Of a DNA stretch of 35,493 bases, positions 16,975 through 25,897 are shown piece after piece (within the stretch, counting starts at the first letter, position 1; each line of letters begins with the position of its first letter). The stretch is from assembly GCA_005191425.1 (NCBI GenBank), contig SUPR01000032.1:1-35493 (forward strand). Direction: 5' to 3'. The stretch is from Candidatus Helarchaeota ASGARD archaeon Hel_GB_B. GTDB lineage: Archaea; Asgardarchaeota; Lokiarchaeia; Helarchaeales; HEL-GB-B. The notes beneath the pieces were generated by a model that saw only the letters and a list, made by a program, of their open reading frames with translations, was not told where the DNA came from and searched no databases. The position numbers were made by a program, and so were the translations under genes.

Positions 16975-17712
16975 TTATTTTTTTAGTTTTCTTGCTGGCA
17001 TTCCCATATATATTGAATAAGGTTCAAGTTTCTGGTCAATTTCAGTTAAAGAAGCTGCTCCTAAAGTTGTATGCTCTCCAATTTCCGTTCCTGGCATGAC
17101 AATAGCTTTAGCGCCGACAATTGCTCCATCATGAAGTTTCACTTTTTTCAAAATAAATAAATCGCCGTCTATATAATGAGAAAGTACAATGCTCCCAAGT
17201 CCTATCATACAATTATTTCCTGTTTCAATAAATTCTGTATCGATCCATCCGTCATACATAACGCTTGACATACCACACTTATTAAATTTGGATCCTGATA
17301 AGAAGTTATAAACGACAAAATCTAGCCAGGGAAACGCAGAATATCGCATAAAAGTAAAAGGTAAGGACCTAATAAATGTCCGTAAGTTCCAATAGAAATA
17401 ATCTTTAGTTTCATTAATTTTAAAGACGCCTTCTCTTGGAGGGTAAATTTTACACACAATTACTAAAAATATTTTTGCAATCCAAGCTGTCAAAAGAATA
17501 AACATCCAATAGATTTCAAGAATATACAATGGAAGTAAAAACCATGACCACCAATATATCACTAGGTTTAAATAACATATATATCCCCAAAAAACTGTTG
17601 GGATCGCGGCTAACCATATTTCTAAAATATAGATTATAATATATTTGCTATAAAACAAATTATTAGTAGTAATTGGGCCTAAATTAACACTAGGTGGCTT
17701 TGCTGATGCCAT
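16975..17712 (-). CDS. Membrane-anchored left-handed beta-helix (hexapeptide-repeat) acyltransferase-like protein
   Basis: The 245-residue protein has two long N-terminal hydrophobic stretches (about 24-48 and 50-88), followed by a cytoplasmic basic region. A left-handed beta-helix covers about 145-240: IETGNNCMIGLGSIV, HDGAIVGAKAIVMPGTEIGEHTTLGAASL and the typical closing GMPARKL. His179 in LSHYIDG could be the catalytic His. Hexapeptide-repeat enzymes usually move acetyl or other acyl groups to sugars or amino groups; the membrane helices suggest a lipid-linked or envelope substrate. It overlaps the end of its paralogue by 23 bases. GATGATTAG precedes the ATG. The substrate is unknown. Confidence 0.78.
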   Translation of the reverse strand: MASAKPPSVNLGPITTNNLFYSKYIIIYILEIWLAAIPTVFWGYICYLNLVIYWWSWFLLPLYILEIYWMFILLTAWIAKIFLVIVCKIYPPREGVFKINETKDYFYWNLRTFIRSLPFTFMRYSAFPWLDFVVYNFLSGSKFNKCGMSSVMYDGWIDTEFIETGNNCMIGLGSIVLSHYIDGDLFILKKVKLHDGAIVGAKAIVMPGTEIGEHTTLGAASLTEIDQKLEPYSIYMGMPARKLKK

Positions 17713-18502
17713 TTTTTCTAATCATCTCCAATCTACTTCTTAATATTTTAGTACCTTTTACATCTCTTTTATAAAGAGAGTTATCAAAACCAGATTTATA
17801 AACAGTAGCAGCTTTTAATTTTTCTAATTTTGGAACACCTGCTCTAGAACGAATTATTGTATATTCTCCCAATTCTACACCTGGGGCTAATAGAACATCA
17901 TGTCCTAACTGCGAATTCTTACCCAATTTAATTTTTTTGATTGTAAGCCTGTTCATGCCATCCACTAAATGAGAAGATAGGACGCTTCCAATCCCTACAA
18001 TTGTATTATCTTCAAGATAAATAAATTCCAGCCCAATCCATGAATCATAGATCAATACATTTTTTCCGATACTATATAGTCCAAAAGTTTTTAACATCCA
18101 TGGAACCAAAAAATGAAATGGACTACGCAATATAAGCCATAATGGGAACTTTTTTACGAAGCCTCTAAGATGATAATGAAATACAAGTCTGCTATTAAAA
18201 TCTCTTTCCATATTTTCTCCCTCTCTTGGTTTAGAACGCCAGTGAGATAGTACCAATATAAATTTTGTTAAATAGACTACAAGTACAATATAAAGAAAAG
18301 TCAGCCCCAAAATCACTAACGGTAGAAAAATTAGTCCAATTTGCAAATTATAATTAAAAACCTTTAAATAAATTAATAATAGATAAAACACTGGATATAT
18401 CGGAGTTAATACAATAAAAAAATGTATCGGAATATATATTCCTAGGTTTAAATCACTTATTTTAAAATGTAGTTCTTCGTTATTTTTCGATTCTCCGGTC
18501 AT
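17690..18502 (-). CDS. Membrane-anchored beta-helix protein, paralogue of its downstream neighbour
   Basis: The 270-residue protein has the same build as the gene at 16975: hydrophobic segments at about 21-50 and 57-88, a shared KPREGE-type junction (PPREGV in the paralogue), then a beta-helix with IYDSWIGLEFIYLEDNTIVGIGSV, His178 in SSHLVDG, and LGKNSQLGHDVLLAPGVELGEYT. After the helix it departs: instead of the closing GMPAR it has GVPKLEKLKAATVYKSG and a basic tail. The pair arose by tandem duplication and may act as a heteromer; hexapeptide proteins usually form trimers. The start has only a weak ribosome site. It follows the CBS gene by 32 bases. Confidence 0.75.
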   Translation of the reverse strand: MTGESKNNEELHFKISDLNLGIYIPIHFFIVLTPIYPVFYLLLIYLKVFNYNLQIGLIFLPLVILGLTFLYIVLVVYLTKFILVLSHWRSKPREGENMERDFNSRLVFHYHLRGFVKKFPLWLILRSPFHFLVPWMLKTFGLYSIGKNVLIYDSWIGLEFIYLEDNTIVGIGSVLSSHLVDGMNRLTIKKIKLGKNSQLGHDVLLAPGVELGEYTIIRSRAGVPKLEKLKAATVYKSGFDNSLYKRDVKGTKILRSRLEMIRKNGISKAT

Positions 18503-18534
18503 AATTTCTCTGACTACTATATTGTGTAAAAATA

Positions 18535-19350
18535 TTATATAAAATTTTTTAATGATAGCTTATTTTTTATGAACCTAATTAAAATATCTTTGGACACTAT
18601 TCCCAATAATCTTTCAGATTTATCAGTGATGACTAAGATTCTTGTCCCTTTATTAAGCATTTGATCGGCAGCTTCACCAATAGAAGTATCTTTAGCGATA
18701 AAAAATGGTGCTTTACAATATTTTTCAATAATAATCTGTCTTAATCGTTCCTCTTGGTGAACTCCTGGCACTTTTTCACGAAAATCCGAAAATGCTCTTG
18801 CTAAAACTCCTTCAGTAGCAACTCCCTTAACCGAACTTCTACTACCAACGAGAACATAGCAGACATCTTTTTCAAAAAGAATTCTACGTGCATGTATTAA
18901 CCTGCTATCTTCTGAAATAATTATGGGATTTTTCTCCATAATTTTATCAACAGTAATCGTCTTAATTCTTTGGCAGACTTTTAACATTTCATTTTGAGAA
19001 ACAAAACCTACTAATTTGTCATCAACGATTGGGATTCCTGTATACCCCTTGTCATACATAATTTCCGCAACTTTATATACCGAATCATCGGGTTTAGCGA
19101 CAACTGGGTCATAGACCATTATATTTGAAATTCTTATTGAACTTGTTTTTAATTTACCAGACTTGATAGACCCCAATCTGTCTAGCAAATCCCTCTCAGT
19201 AATTATACCCTTAAGTTCTTTTTTATTATCTATACACAATAAAATTGATGTTTTATTTTTATCCATTAAGCTCAAGGCATCAATTACTAACCTATCCTTA
19301 TCAATTGAAAATTTTTTAAAATTAATATTCATAATTTCTTCTATATTCAT
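18535..19350 (-). CDS. Protein with four CBS motifs (two Bateman modules)
   Basis: The 271-residue protein is made only of CBS motifs. The four units each end in the usual G-[IV]-[IV]-[ST]-x-x-D/E pattern: LKGIITERDLLDRL, LVGFVSQNEMLKV, VKGVATEGVLARAF and LLGIVSKDILIRF. Paired CBS motifs bind adenosine nucleotides or S-adenosylmethionine and report energy state. No effector domain is attached, so it likely regulates a partner. AAAGGAATGA precedes the ATG. It is 45 bases after another CBS gene and 32 bases ahead of the beta-helix pair, all on one strand. Confidence 0.9.
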   Translation of the reverse strand: MNIEEIMNINFKKFSIDKDRLVIDALSLMDKNKTSILLCIDNKKELKGIITERDLLDRLGSIKSGKLKTSSIRISNIMVYDPVVAKPDDSVYKVAEIMYDKGYTGIPIVDDKLVGFVSQNEMLKVCQRIKTITVDKIMEKNPIIISEDSRLIHARRILFEKDVCYVLVGSRSSVKGVATEGVLARAFSDFREKVPGVHQEERLRQIIIEKYCKAPFFIAKDTSIGEAADQMLNKGTRILVITDKSERLLGIVSKDILIRFIKNKLSLKNFI

Positions 19351-19395
19351 AAAAATTCATTCCTTTCATAATTTAAATTTTAAAATTAGATTTAT

Positions 19396-19962
19396 TTAAA
19401 GGCAATCATCACATACAAATAGTCCATCTTCTGATTGCTTTAAATCATCACTCCATGCTCCACAAATTTGGCAATATCCAGTATAATTATCTACTTGATG
19501 TTCGATACTCTCTTCTACAATCTCCATCTGTTGTTTAAGAACTTCTATATAATCTGGAGAATGTTTTAAGACATCGGTCGATGAAATAATTCCATATAAC
19601 TTGTTTTCATACATTACAATTAATCGTTTTACATTATTATTCACCATTTTTCTCATAGCTTCAATTAAATTGTTTTCTCCATCAATAGTAATTAATGGTT
19701 GGGACATTATTTCAGAACATTTTATTGAGCTCGCTTTTTTATTAAATTGTACAACTTTTCGGATTATATCGTCATTAGTAATTATTCCTATAGGTAAATT
19801 CTCTTTATTTACTACTAAGACTGCTCCTATCTTATATTTACTCATTATATTTGCAGCACTTTGAATAGTTTCATTGTATCTAACTGATTTAATGTCTTTA
19901 GAGCATATATCTTTAACTTGCAAATCTTCTATTTTATTTATATTCATTTCAACATTCTCCAT
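19396..19962 (-). CDS. CBS-pair protein with C-terminal zinc ribbon
   Basis: The 188-residue protein has two CBS motifs (about 17-72 and 83-138; LPIGIITNDDIIRKV and LYGIISSTDVLKH), a helical linker, and a C-terminal zinc ribbon with Cys164, Cys167, Cys184 and Cys187 (CQICG...CDDC). CBS-zinc ribbon proteins are common in archaea and are thought to be nucleotide-sensing regulators that contact nucleic acid or protein. The Met at residue 6 (19947) is an alternative start with GGAG upstream. It is the first gene of the four-gene minus-strand run that ends with the beta-helix proteins. Confidence 0.9.
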   Translation of the reverse strand: MENVEMNINKIEDLQVKDICSKDIKSVRYNETIQSAANIMSKYKIGAVLVVNKENLPIGIITNDDIIRKVVQFNKKASSIKCSEIMSQPLITIDGENNLIEAMRKMVNNNVKRLIVMYENKLYGIISSTDVLKHSPDYIEVLKQQMEIVEESIEHQVDNYTGYCQICGAWSDDLKQSEDGLFVCDDCL

Positions 19963-20121
19963 TTAATTTGATCTTTAATGATAGGTCTTTTAATTTACAA
20001 TTTAAATAATCTTACATATCTTGGAGAATTTAAGAGTAAATTAAAATGTTTTGATCAAATTATTGTAAATAATATTGTTGTCTTTTAAATCTATAAAAAA
20101 ATAATTGAAATTTAAAATTTA

Positions 20122-20979
20122 TTATTTTTGTTCGAAGCTATCAAAACCACCAAACCCACCACCCATTCCACCGAACTTAATACCTAATACTTTTTGGACA
20201 ATAAAGCTAAAACCAAAACTACTCGTTAAATAAAATCCAAAAAAGTACAACGCAAATCCTCTGGGTGAAACTGGGATTCCTTGAATAAACATACCTACAA
20301 TAGGGGCTTCCCACACATTAAAAGGAAAGAATCCTACTAATACCCCTGAAAAAAACCAATTAAGTATGAAAAACATAACCATAAAAGGGACCATTGTAAT
20401 TAATGTTGGTTTAAGGCGTTGCCACATCATTTTTCTTTGTATTTTTTCTATGTATTTTTGTTTTCTCTTAACCTTAATCATCAATTTTCTATTTTTTGTT
20501 TCTTTTGCCTCTTTTTCCATTTTTTTATGTTTGTCAATTTCCTTTTGATATCTTTTTAATCGGGGGATGTCCATCATAATTCTGGCAAGTCCACTAGTAC
20601 CAAAAACAATTCCAAAAGATAATAATAATATACACAAAGTATTAATAGGATTCACATTATATTCAATCCAAATTTCTGGCCATAATAACCAATGTAAAAG
20701 GGTATATGTAATTGTCCATAGTGATACCCATCCTAATACATAAGTCCCTAGTCCTTCCATGAAGACTTTTCCTTTACTCCCTAATTTTTCGTCTAACTTG
20801 AATATGTAAACCATTATTGCCCAATCAACAACTACCATCAACCAGCCAAACCCAACTCCCCATAACTGGGCATTTGGCAGACCATATAAAGCGTCTAATA
20901 TTGTAAGAATATGACATACTAAAACTGTCCTAACTGCAAGGAGAAATTTTGTATAATATACTTTATCTTTAATTTCCAT
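20122..20979 (-). CDS. EMC3/TMCO1-like membrane protein insertase (DUF106)
   Basis: The 285-residue protein belongs to the Oxa1 superfamily branch that includes archaeal DUF106 and eukaryotic EMC3 and TMCO1. It has membrane helices near the N-terminus and at about 75-100 and 110-130. A strongly basic coiled coil follows (about 140-185, KEIDKHKKMEKEAKE and KVKRKQKYIEKIQRK), then helices around 190-215 and 245-265 and a Gly-rich end (GGMGGGFGGFDSF). The basic coiled coil between helices contacts the ribosome in this family. Its role would be insertion of membrane proteins. AGGAAGAAT precedes the ATG. It is divergent from NFACT over 111 bases. Confidence 0.82.
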   Translation of the reverse strand: MEIKDKVYYTKFLLAVRTVLVCHILTILDALYGLPNAQLWGVGFGWLMVVVDWAIMVYIFKLDEKLGSKGKVFMEGLGTYVLGWVSLWTITYTLLHWLLWPEIWIEYNVNPINTLCILLLSFGIVFGTSGLARIMMDIPRLKRYQKEIDKHKKMEKEAKETKNRKLMIKVKRKQKYIEKIQRKMMWQRLKPTLITMVPFMVMFFILNWFFSGVLVGFFPFNVWEAPIVGMFIQGIPVSPRGFALYFFGFYLTSSFGFSFIVQKVLGIKFGGMGGGFGGFDSFEQK

Positions 20980-21105
20980 TTAACGATTCTTCCTAAATTA
21001 TTATAAAAGCAATCATAAAATATATCTTTAAAATTTTAGTAAGTATAATTTATTAAAAGTTTTGATACTAAAATTAAACGATTAAATTCTTTGGATGGTA
21101 TCTTT

Positions 21106-23139
21106 TTGAAGGAAACTATTTCATCTTTTGATCTTGCAGCTATTATATCTGAAATTCAAGAAGAATGTATTGGCGCTATCATTAATAATGTATATCAAAT
21201 AGATAATATATTTATTCTTAAACTAAAAACAAGGTCAAGGACCATAAATCTATTAATTGAGCCTGCTAAACGAATACACACGACTGAATATCAACGAATT
21301 AAACCAAAATTTCCACCAAAATTTTGTATGACTTTAAGAAAATATTTGCGTAGAAAAGTGATTATTAAATTTAAACAATATAAATTTGATAGAGTCTTGA
21401 TAATTGAAGTTGCAAGAAGACATAAAAACCATGAAACAAGGGAAATTGAATATTCTGAAAAAAATTTTCTAATATGTGAATTCTTTAATAGGGGTATGTT
21501 ATTTTTATTAAATGAAATGGAAAATGTAATAATTGCAAATAAATATACTGTATTAAAAGACCGCCGAATAATTCCTAATCGTAAATTTGAATTTGCTCCC
21601 GTTCGAGGTTTAAATCTTTATGAATTTAAATATGAAGAGTTGCTGGAATTAAGCAATAAATCAAACAAATCTGTCGTAAATTTTCTAGCATCTGAGGTTG
21701 GTATTGGAGGGAAATATGCTACAGAATGTTGTCTAAGGCTGGATATAAATAAGAAGGAAACGATAAATAAGTTAGATAGCCAAAAAATTAAAGAAATATA
21801 TTTATTATTAAAAAGCTTTATTGATAAAATAGTTAATAATAAAATTAATCCTAGAATTATTTATGAAAATAACTCTGCAATTGGTTTTGAACCATTTGAA
21901 TTAATGGTAGATAAACAATTCAAAGCCAAAATTAAAGATAATTATAACTCTTTATTAGATGATTTTTTCAGTAAAAACGAACACCTTGAAACGGTCGAAA
22001 CTGAAATTGATAAAACCAGTTCTAAAATATCTAAACAAGAAAAAATTATTCAGTTTCAAAAAGAAACAATAAAGAAACTCGAAAAAAAAGTGATAGATTA
22101 TAAGGAATTTGGAGACCTAACATATCAATATCTGAATGTGATCCAAGATGTCCTCAATTCTTTTAAGGCTGCTCGAGATAAGGGTTATTCTTGGTCTGAA
22201 ATTAAGGAACAAATTAAAAATGCAAAAAAACAAAAAAATTTTCCTTTAATAAATTATATTGCAGATATTAAACCATCAGAAAGTATAGTTGTATTTAAAT
22301 TCGGAGAAAAATTAATACCTATAAATTTTAGAGAGACTCCTCAAAAAAATGCTAATGAATTTTATACTACTTCAAAAAAGTCCCAAAAAAAAATCGAAGG
22401 TGCTAAAAAAGCACTTGAATTATCTCTCAAAAATTTAGAAAAATCTAAAATAGAAAAAGAAGTTGTATCAACTTCCTTTAAACAAATAATTAAAAAACGA
22501 AAATTAAAATGGTATGAAAAATATCATTGGTTTAACTCGAGTGATAATTTTTTAGTAATTGGTGGTCGCGACTTAAAAACTAATGAAATTTTGTTTAGAA
22601 AATATCTGGATAAAGACGATTTATTTTTACATGCTGATATAAGAGGCTCACCAGCTGTAATAATAAAAAATAAAAGGGGTAAAATCCCTGAAAATACAAT
22701 TATTGAAGCTGCTCAATTTACTGTTATCTATTCAAGTGCATGGAAATCAAAATATATGAGTGCTGATGCTTATTGGGTAAATAAAAATCAAGTAAGTCAA
22801 GCTCCCCCTACTGGTCAATATTTACCAAAAGGGTCTTTTATGATCCGGGGTAAAAAAAATTACATTAAAAATTTATCTTTAAAATTAGCAATTGGGCTAC
22901 TAGAAGAAAACTCAGAATTTATTCCAATCGCAGGTCCAATTAATGCGGTCAAAAAACAAACTACTATATATCTAAAAATTAAACCTGGTAATAAAAAAAG
23001 GTCTGAAATAGCCAAAGAAATTAAAAAATTTTTTATAGAAAATGTTAAAGATGCGATAAAAAAAGATAAAATTAGGCAAATTTCATTGGACGAAATTATC
23101 CGAATTTTACCTGGAGAAGCCGAAATAATCGGACAATAA
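21106..23139 (+). CDS. NFACT family protein, archaeal Rqc2/RqcH homologue
   Basis: The protein has the NFACT order. NFACT-N begins at the first residues (KETISSFDLAAIISEIQEE) and runs to about 240. A middle helical part with coiled coils follows (about 275-345 and 415-465). NFACT-R (DUF814) covers about 470-585, with KWYEKYHWF and DLFLHADIRGSPAVI (the His at about residue 509 from this start). A C-terminal NFACT-C-like segment follows, containing the PGNKKRSEIAKEI part. Relatives bind the 60S/50S subunit with peptidyl-tRNA and recruit Ala-tRNA to tail stalled chains. I prefer the TTG at 21106, preceded by GGTATC, because family members begin with M-K-E-T-x-S-S-F-D. The TTG at 21091 lacks a ribosome site. 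Nnr follows 52 bases later. Confidence 0.92.
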   Translation: MKETISSFDLAAIISEIQEECIGAIINNVYQIDNIFILKLKTRSRTINLLIEPAKRIHTTEYQRIKPKFPPKFCMTLRKYLRRKVIIKFKQYKFDRVLIIEVARRHKNHETREIEYSEKNFLICEFFNRGMLFLLNEMENVIIANKYTVLKDRRIIPNRKFEFAPVRGLNLYEFKYEELLELSNKSNKSVVNFLASEVGIGGKYATECCLRLDINKKETINKLDSQKIKEIYLLLKSFIDKIVNNKINPRIIYENNSAIGFEPFELMVDKQFKAKIKDNYNSLLDDFFSKNEHLETVETEIDKTSSKISKQEKIIQFQKETIKKLEKKVIDYKEFGDLTYQYLNVIQDVLNSFKAARDKGYSWSEIKEQIKNAKKQKNFPLINYIADIKPSESIVVFKFGEKLIPINFRETPQKNANEFYTTSKKSQKKIEGAKKALELSLKNLEKSKIEKEVVSTSFKQIIKKRKLKWYEKYHWFNSSDNFLVIGGRDLKTNEILFRKYLDKDDLFLHADIRGSPAVIIKNKRGKIPENTIIEAAQFTVIYSSAWKSKYMSADAYWVNKNQVSQAPPTGQYLPKGSFMIRGKKNYIKNLSLKLAIGLLEENSEFIPIAGPINAVKKQTTIYLKIKPGNKKRSEIAKEIKKFFIENVKDAIKKDKIRQISLDEIIRILPGEAEIIGQ

Positions 23140-23191
23140 ATTTTTACATATTAAATATATTTGATAAGGTTATTATAAGGAGAGAAAAAAA

Positions 23192-24709
23192 ATGGATTTG
23201 ATTTCTGTAGATGATATGAAAATTGTAGACGAAAATTCGACATATCTTGGCGTTCATTCCTCTTTATTAATGGAAAATGCTGGAAATGGTGTCAGCAGAG
23301 TAGTCCAATCACAATTAGATTCAAAAAGTAAAAATAAAATTGTTGTATTCGCCGGTACTGGAAATAATGGTGGTGATGGTTTTGTTGCTGCGAGACATCT
23401 TGCAGGAAATCCCTTAAATGAAGTTAAAGTGTTTTTAGTAGGAAATCCCGATAAAATACGGACAAATGACGCAAAATCAAATTGGAATGCAATATTATCA
23501 ATGGATTCAATAGAAAAATTACAAATTCATGATTCATCAGAAATAGAACTTTATTTTGAAAAATTTCAAGAAGCCGACATAATCGTAGATGCACTTTTAG
23601 GAACAGGTATCTATGGAAAAATACGGGAGCCAATTGCTTCAATCATTAAATATATTAATAAACTTGACGTAAAAAAAGTTTCTATTGATATCCCATCAGG
23701 AATGAACCCAGAAACAGGAAAAGTTACTGATATATGCGTAAAGGCTGATGTTACAGTTACATTTCATAAAGCTAAACCCGGCTTGTTAAAGAACGACCAA
23801 AAAATTGGAAAATTAGAAATAGTTTCGATTGGTATTCCTCCAGAAGCTGAATATATTGCTGGACCTGGTGATCTAAGATTTGTTGCAAAAAAAAGAAAGA
23901 TAAATAGCCATAAAGGCGATTTCGGAAAAGTCCTTGTAATTGGTGGGAGTGATCAATATTGCGGCGCGCCAGCTATTGCGAGTTTAGCAGCTCTTAAAAC
24001 AGGATCCGACCTTGTTATCATTGTGGCACCAAAAAGTATTGCAACTCCTTTAAGATCTTATTCTCCAAATCTAATCGTGAGAGATTATCCAGATAATTTT
24101 TTAACACCCGAAATAATCACTGAAATTAAAAAATATATCGAATGGGCAAGCTCAATAATTATTGGCCCAGGATTAGGACTAAGGGAAGAAACTGTCAAAG
24201 CTGTTAATCAAATCATCGAATTAATTAAAATTAAAAAAAGACCCATTTTAATTGATGCTGATGCAATAAAATCAATTGCTGATAATAAAAATATCCTTAA
24301 AGGAACCCAAACAGTTATTACTCCTCATTTAGGTGAATTTAAGATTTTTACTAAAAATAAAGTGATTTTACCAGAGAATATTTTAGAAAGAGCAAAAATT
24401 GTAAACAAATTAGCTAAAGAATACAATACTACAATTCTTTTAAAGGGTAATTTTGATATAATAGCAAATGGAGCTCGTTTTAAAATTAATAAAACAGGTA
24501 CTCCTGCTATGACTGTTGGGGGGACTGGCGATTGTTTATCAGGTATCATTGGCAGTCTATTAGGTAGAAAAATAAGCCCATTTCGATCCGCTGTTGCAGG
24601 TGCATTTCTTTGTGGAAAAGCTGGCGAATTAGCAGAAAAAGAAGCAAATGGACCACATATTTTAGCAACGGATTTATTAAAATATATTTCATTTCAAAAT
24701 TTCTTATAA
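23192..24709 (+). CDS. nnr: Bifunctional NAD(P)H-hydrate epimerase/dehydratase
   Basis: The 505-residue protein fuses both halves of the NAD(P)HX repair enzyme. The N-terminal YjeF-type epimerase (about 1-215) shows VVFAGTGNNGGDGFVAARHLAG (52-73), the ligand-binding VDALLGTGIYG and SIDIPSGMNPETG. The C-terminal ribokinase-like dehydratase (about 235-500) has KVLVIGGSDQYCGAPAIA, IIIGPGLGL, DADAI, TPHLGEF, and catalytic Asp447 in VGGTGDCLSG. It restores damaged NADH and NADPH hydrates. The fused form is widespread in archaea and bacteria. AAGGAGAG precedes the ATG. It follows NFACT in the same direction. Confidence 0.95.
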   Translation: MDLISVDDMKIVDENSTYLGVHSSLLMENAGNGVSRVVQSQLDSKSKNKIVVFAGTGNNGGDGFVAARHLAGNPLNEVKVFLVGNPDKIRTNDAKSNWNAILSMDSIEKLQIHDSSEIELYFEKFQEADIIVDALLGTGIYGKIREPIASIIKYINKLDVKKVSIDIPSGMNPETGKVTDICVKADVTVTFHKAKPGLLKNDQKIGKLEIVSIGIPPEAEYIAGPGDLRFVAKKRKINSHKGDFGKVLVIGGSDQYCGAPAIASLAALKTGSDLVIIVAPKSIATPLRSYSPNLIVRDYPDNFLTPEIITEIKKYIEWASSIIIGPGLGLREETVKAVNQIIELIKIKKRPILIDADAIKSIADNKNILKGTQTVITPHLGEFKIFTKNKVILPENILERAKIVNKLAKEYNTTILLKGNFDIIANGARFKINKTGTPAMTVGGTGDCLSGIIGSLLGRKISPFRSAVAGAFLCGKAGELAEKEANGPHILATDLLKYISFQNFL

Positions 24710-24798
24710 TTTGAAAATAAAAAAAACATTAAATATGGAAAAAAATATATTATTATCAGACAAATAAATTTTAAAAAATAATAAATTAGGTTATAAAA

Positions 24799-25671
24799 GT
24801 GGTAGATTCTAGCGTTGAAGTGTTGGAGATTAATGATGATGGGACTTCTACTGAAATTTCAATAACTGGTGCAATTAAAGACCATTTATCAAGCGATAAA
24901 GTAGTATTAATCATTAATGATAGAAAAAAAATAATATGGATTTGGAAAGGTGTAAATGCAAGAGTAAGAAAAAAGTTCATCGCGGCAAGACAAGCCCAAG
25001 AAATCAAAGGAAATAGGGGTTTAACTTATAAAATTGATAGTATTGAACACGGTGAAGAACCAAAAGAATTCATAAAACTGATTGGTGGTAAAATACCAAT
25101 GGAGGAAATATCTACTACAAAAGATGTTAATGAAATTATTGAAGAAAGTCAAATAATTAAACCAAAATATACTGATACAAGAAATTCAGCAGTTTCTGGT
25201 TTAAATAAACCCATAAATAAAGAAGAATTTTTCCAACCTGCGGCTCCAATAATTCGACAACATACTTCTTCTCCTACAGTTCAACAACCAATAAGTACGC
25301 AATCCACACAACCTTCAACTCCCTCACCAGTAATAAAACAAGACAGAACTGCCGAAGTTTTATCTGAGATAGAATCAATGCCTGTTCCAGAAGGATATAA
25401 ACGCGAATTGATTATTATTGGAAATGATGCATTTAGTCTTGTTGAAATAAAAAAATCTTTTATGGGAAAAGAAAAAATCGAATATAAACTAGATAAAACT
25501 GATACCCCTGATGGCGATTTTTTAGGTATAGATTACACACCAAGAACAATTGTCAGAAATGGTGAAATTATTGCCATAGAATTATTAAAATCACTTGAAA
25601 AACCTATAAGTAATCAATCTTCCCTTAATATGACCGTTAAGGCATTAAAAATTAAAATTTACAAACCATAG
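24799..25671 (+). CDS. Gelsolin-like domain protein with disordered linker
   Basis: The 290-residue protein starts at a GTG with TAGGT seven bases upstream. Residues 8-97 resemble one gelsolin domain: DKVVLIINDRKKIIWIWKG (strand, turn, strand with the WxWKG that follows in gelsolins), then the long helix NARVRKKFIAARQAQEI, a strand, and the closing EHGEEPKEFIKLIGG. A linker at about 110-190 is rich in Pro, Gln, Thr and Ser (disordered). The C-terminal 100 residues form an unrecognised beta-rich part beginning EVLSEIESMPVPEGYKREL. Gelsolin-type proteins bind actin in eukaryotes and occur in Asgard archaea with one or two domains. Actin binding is inferred from fold resemblance. It is co-directional with the 62-residue gene. 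Confidence 0.68.
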   Translation: MVDSSVEVLEINDDGTSTEISITGAIKDHLSSDKVVLIINDRKKIIWIWKGVNARVRKKFIAARQAQEIKGNRGLTYKIDSIEHGEEPKEFIKLIGGKIPMEEISTTKDVNEIIEESQIIKPKYTDTRNSAVSGLNKPINKEEFFQPAAPIIRQHTSSPTVQQPISTQSTQPSTPSPVIKQDRTAEVLSEIESMPVPEGYKRELIIIGNDAFSLVEIKKSFMGKEKIEYKLDKTDTPDGDFLGIDYTPRTIVRNGEIIAIELLKSLEKPISNQSSLNMTVKALKIKIYKP

Positions 25672-25693
25672 AAATTGTAAAGGTAGAATTAAA

Positions 25694-25882
25694 ATGTCTC
25701 AATGGATGGAATATGCAGAAAAAAAAGGAGATTATTTATGTGAACTAGCTGATGAACATATCAGGTGTAAAGAACCTGATAAAGCAAAAGATTTACTAGG
25801 TAAGGCTATTGGGTGGTACAAAAAAGCCGGATTAACCGATAAAATTGAAAAAGTTAAAAAAATTTTAAAAGAACTAAGTTAA
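25694..25882 (+). CDS. Small helical protein (TPR-like hairpin)
   Basis: The 62 residues form two or three amphipathic helices (WMEYAEKKGDYLCELADEHIR, EPDKAKDLLGKAIGWYKKAG, TDKIEKVKKILKEL). The middle segment has the A-x3-G-K-A-x2-W/Y-Y spacing of a TPR second helix, so it could be a single TPR unit or MIT-like three-helix bundle. AAGGTAGA lies seven bases before the ATG. It begins 22 bases after the gelsolin-like gene, and a T8 run closes the unit at 25890-25897. Partner function with the gelsolin-like protein is inferred from position. Confidence 0.72.
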   Translation: MSQWMEYAEKKGDYLCELADEHIRCKEPDKAKDLLGKAIGWYKKAGLTDKIEKVKKILKELS

Positions 25883-25889
25883 ATTGTTA

Positions 25890-25897
25890 TTTTTTTT
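25890..25897 (+). terminator. Poly-T transcription terminator
   Basis: Eight consecutive T lie seven bases after the stop of the 62-residue gene, in the form of an intrinsic archaeal terminator. This would end the gelsolin-like transcript and leave the Roadblock gene on its own promoter. Confidence 0.55.
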
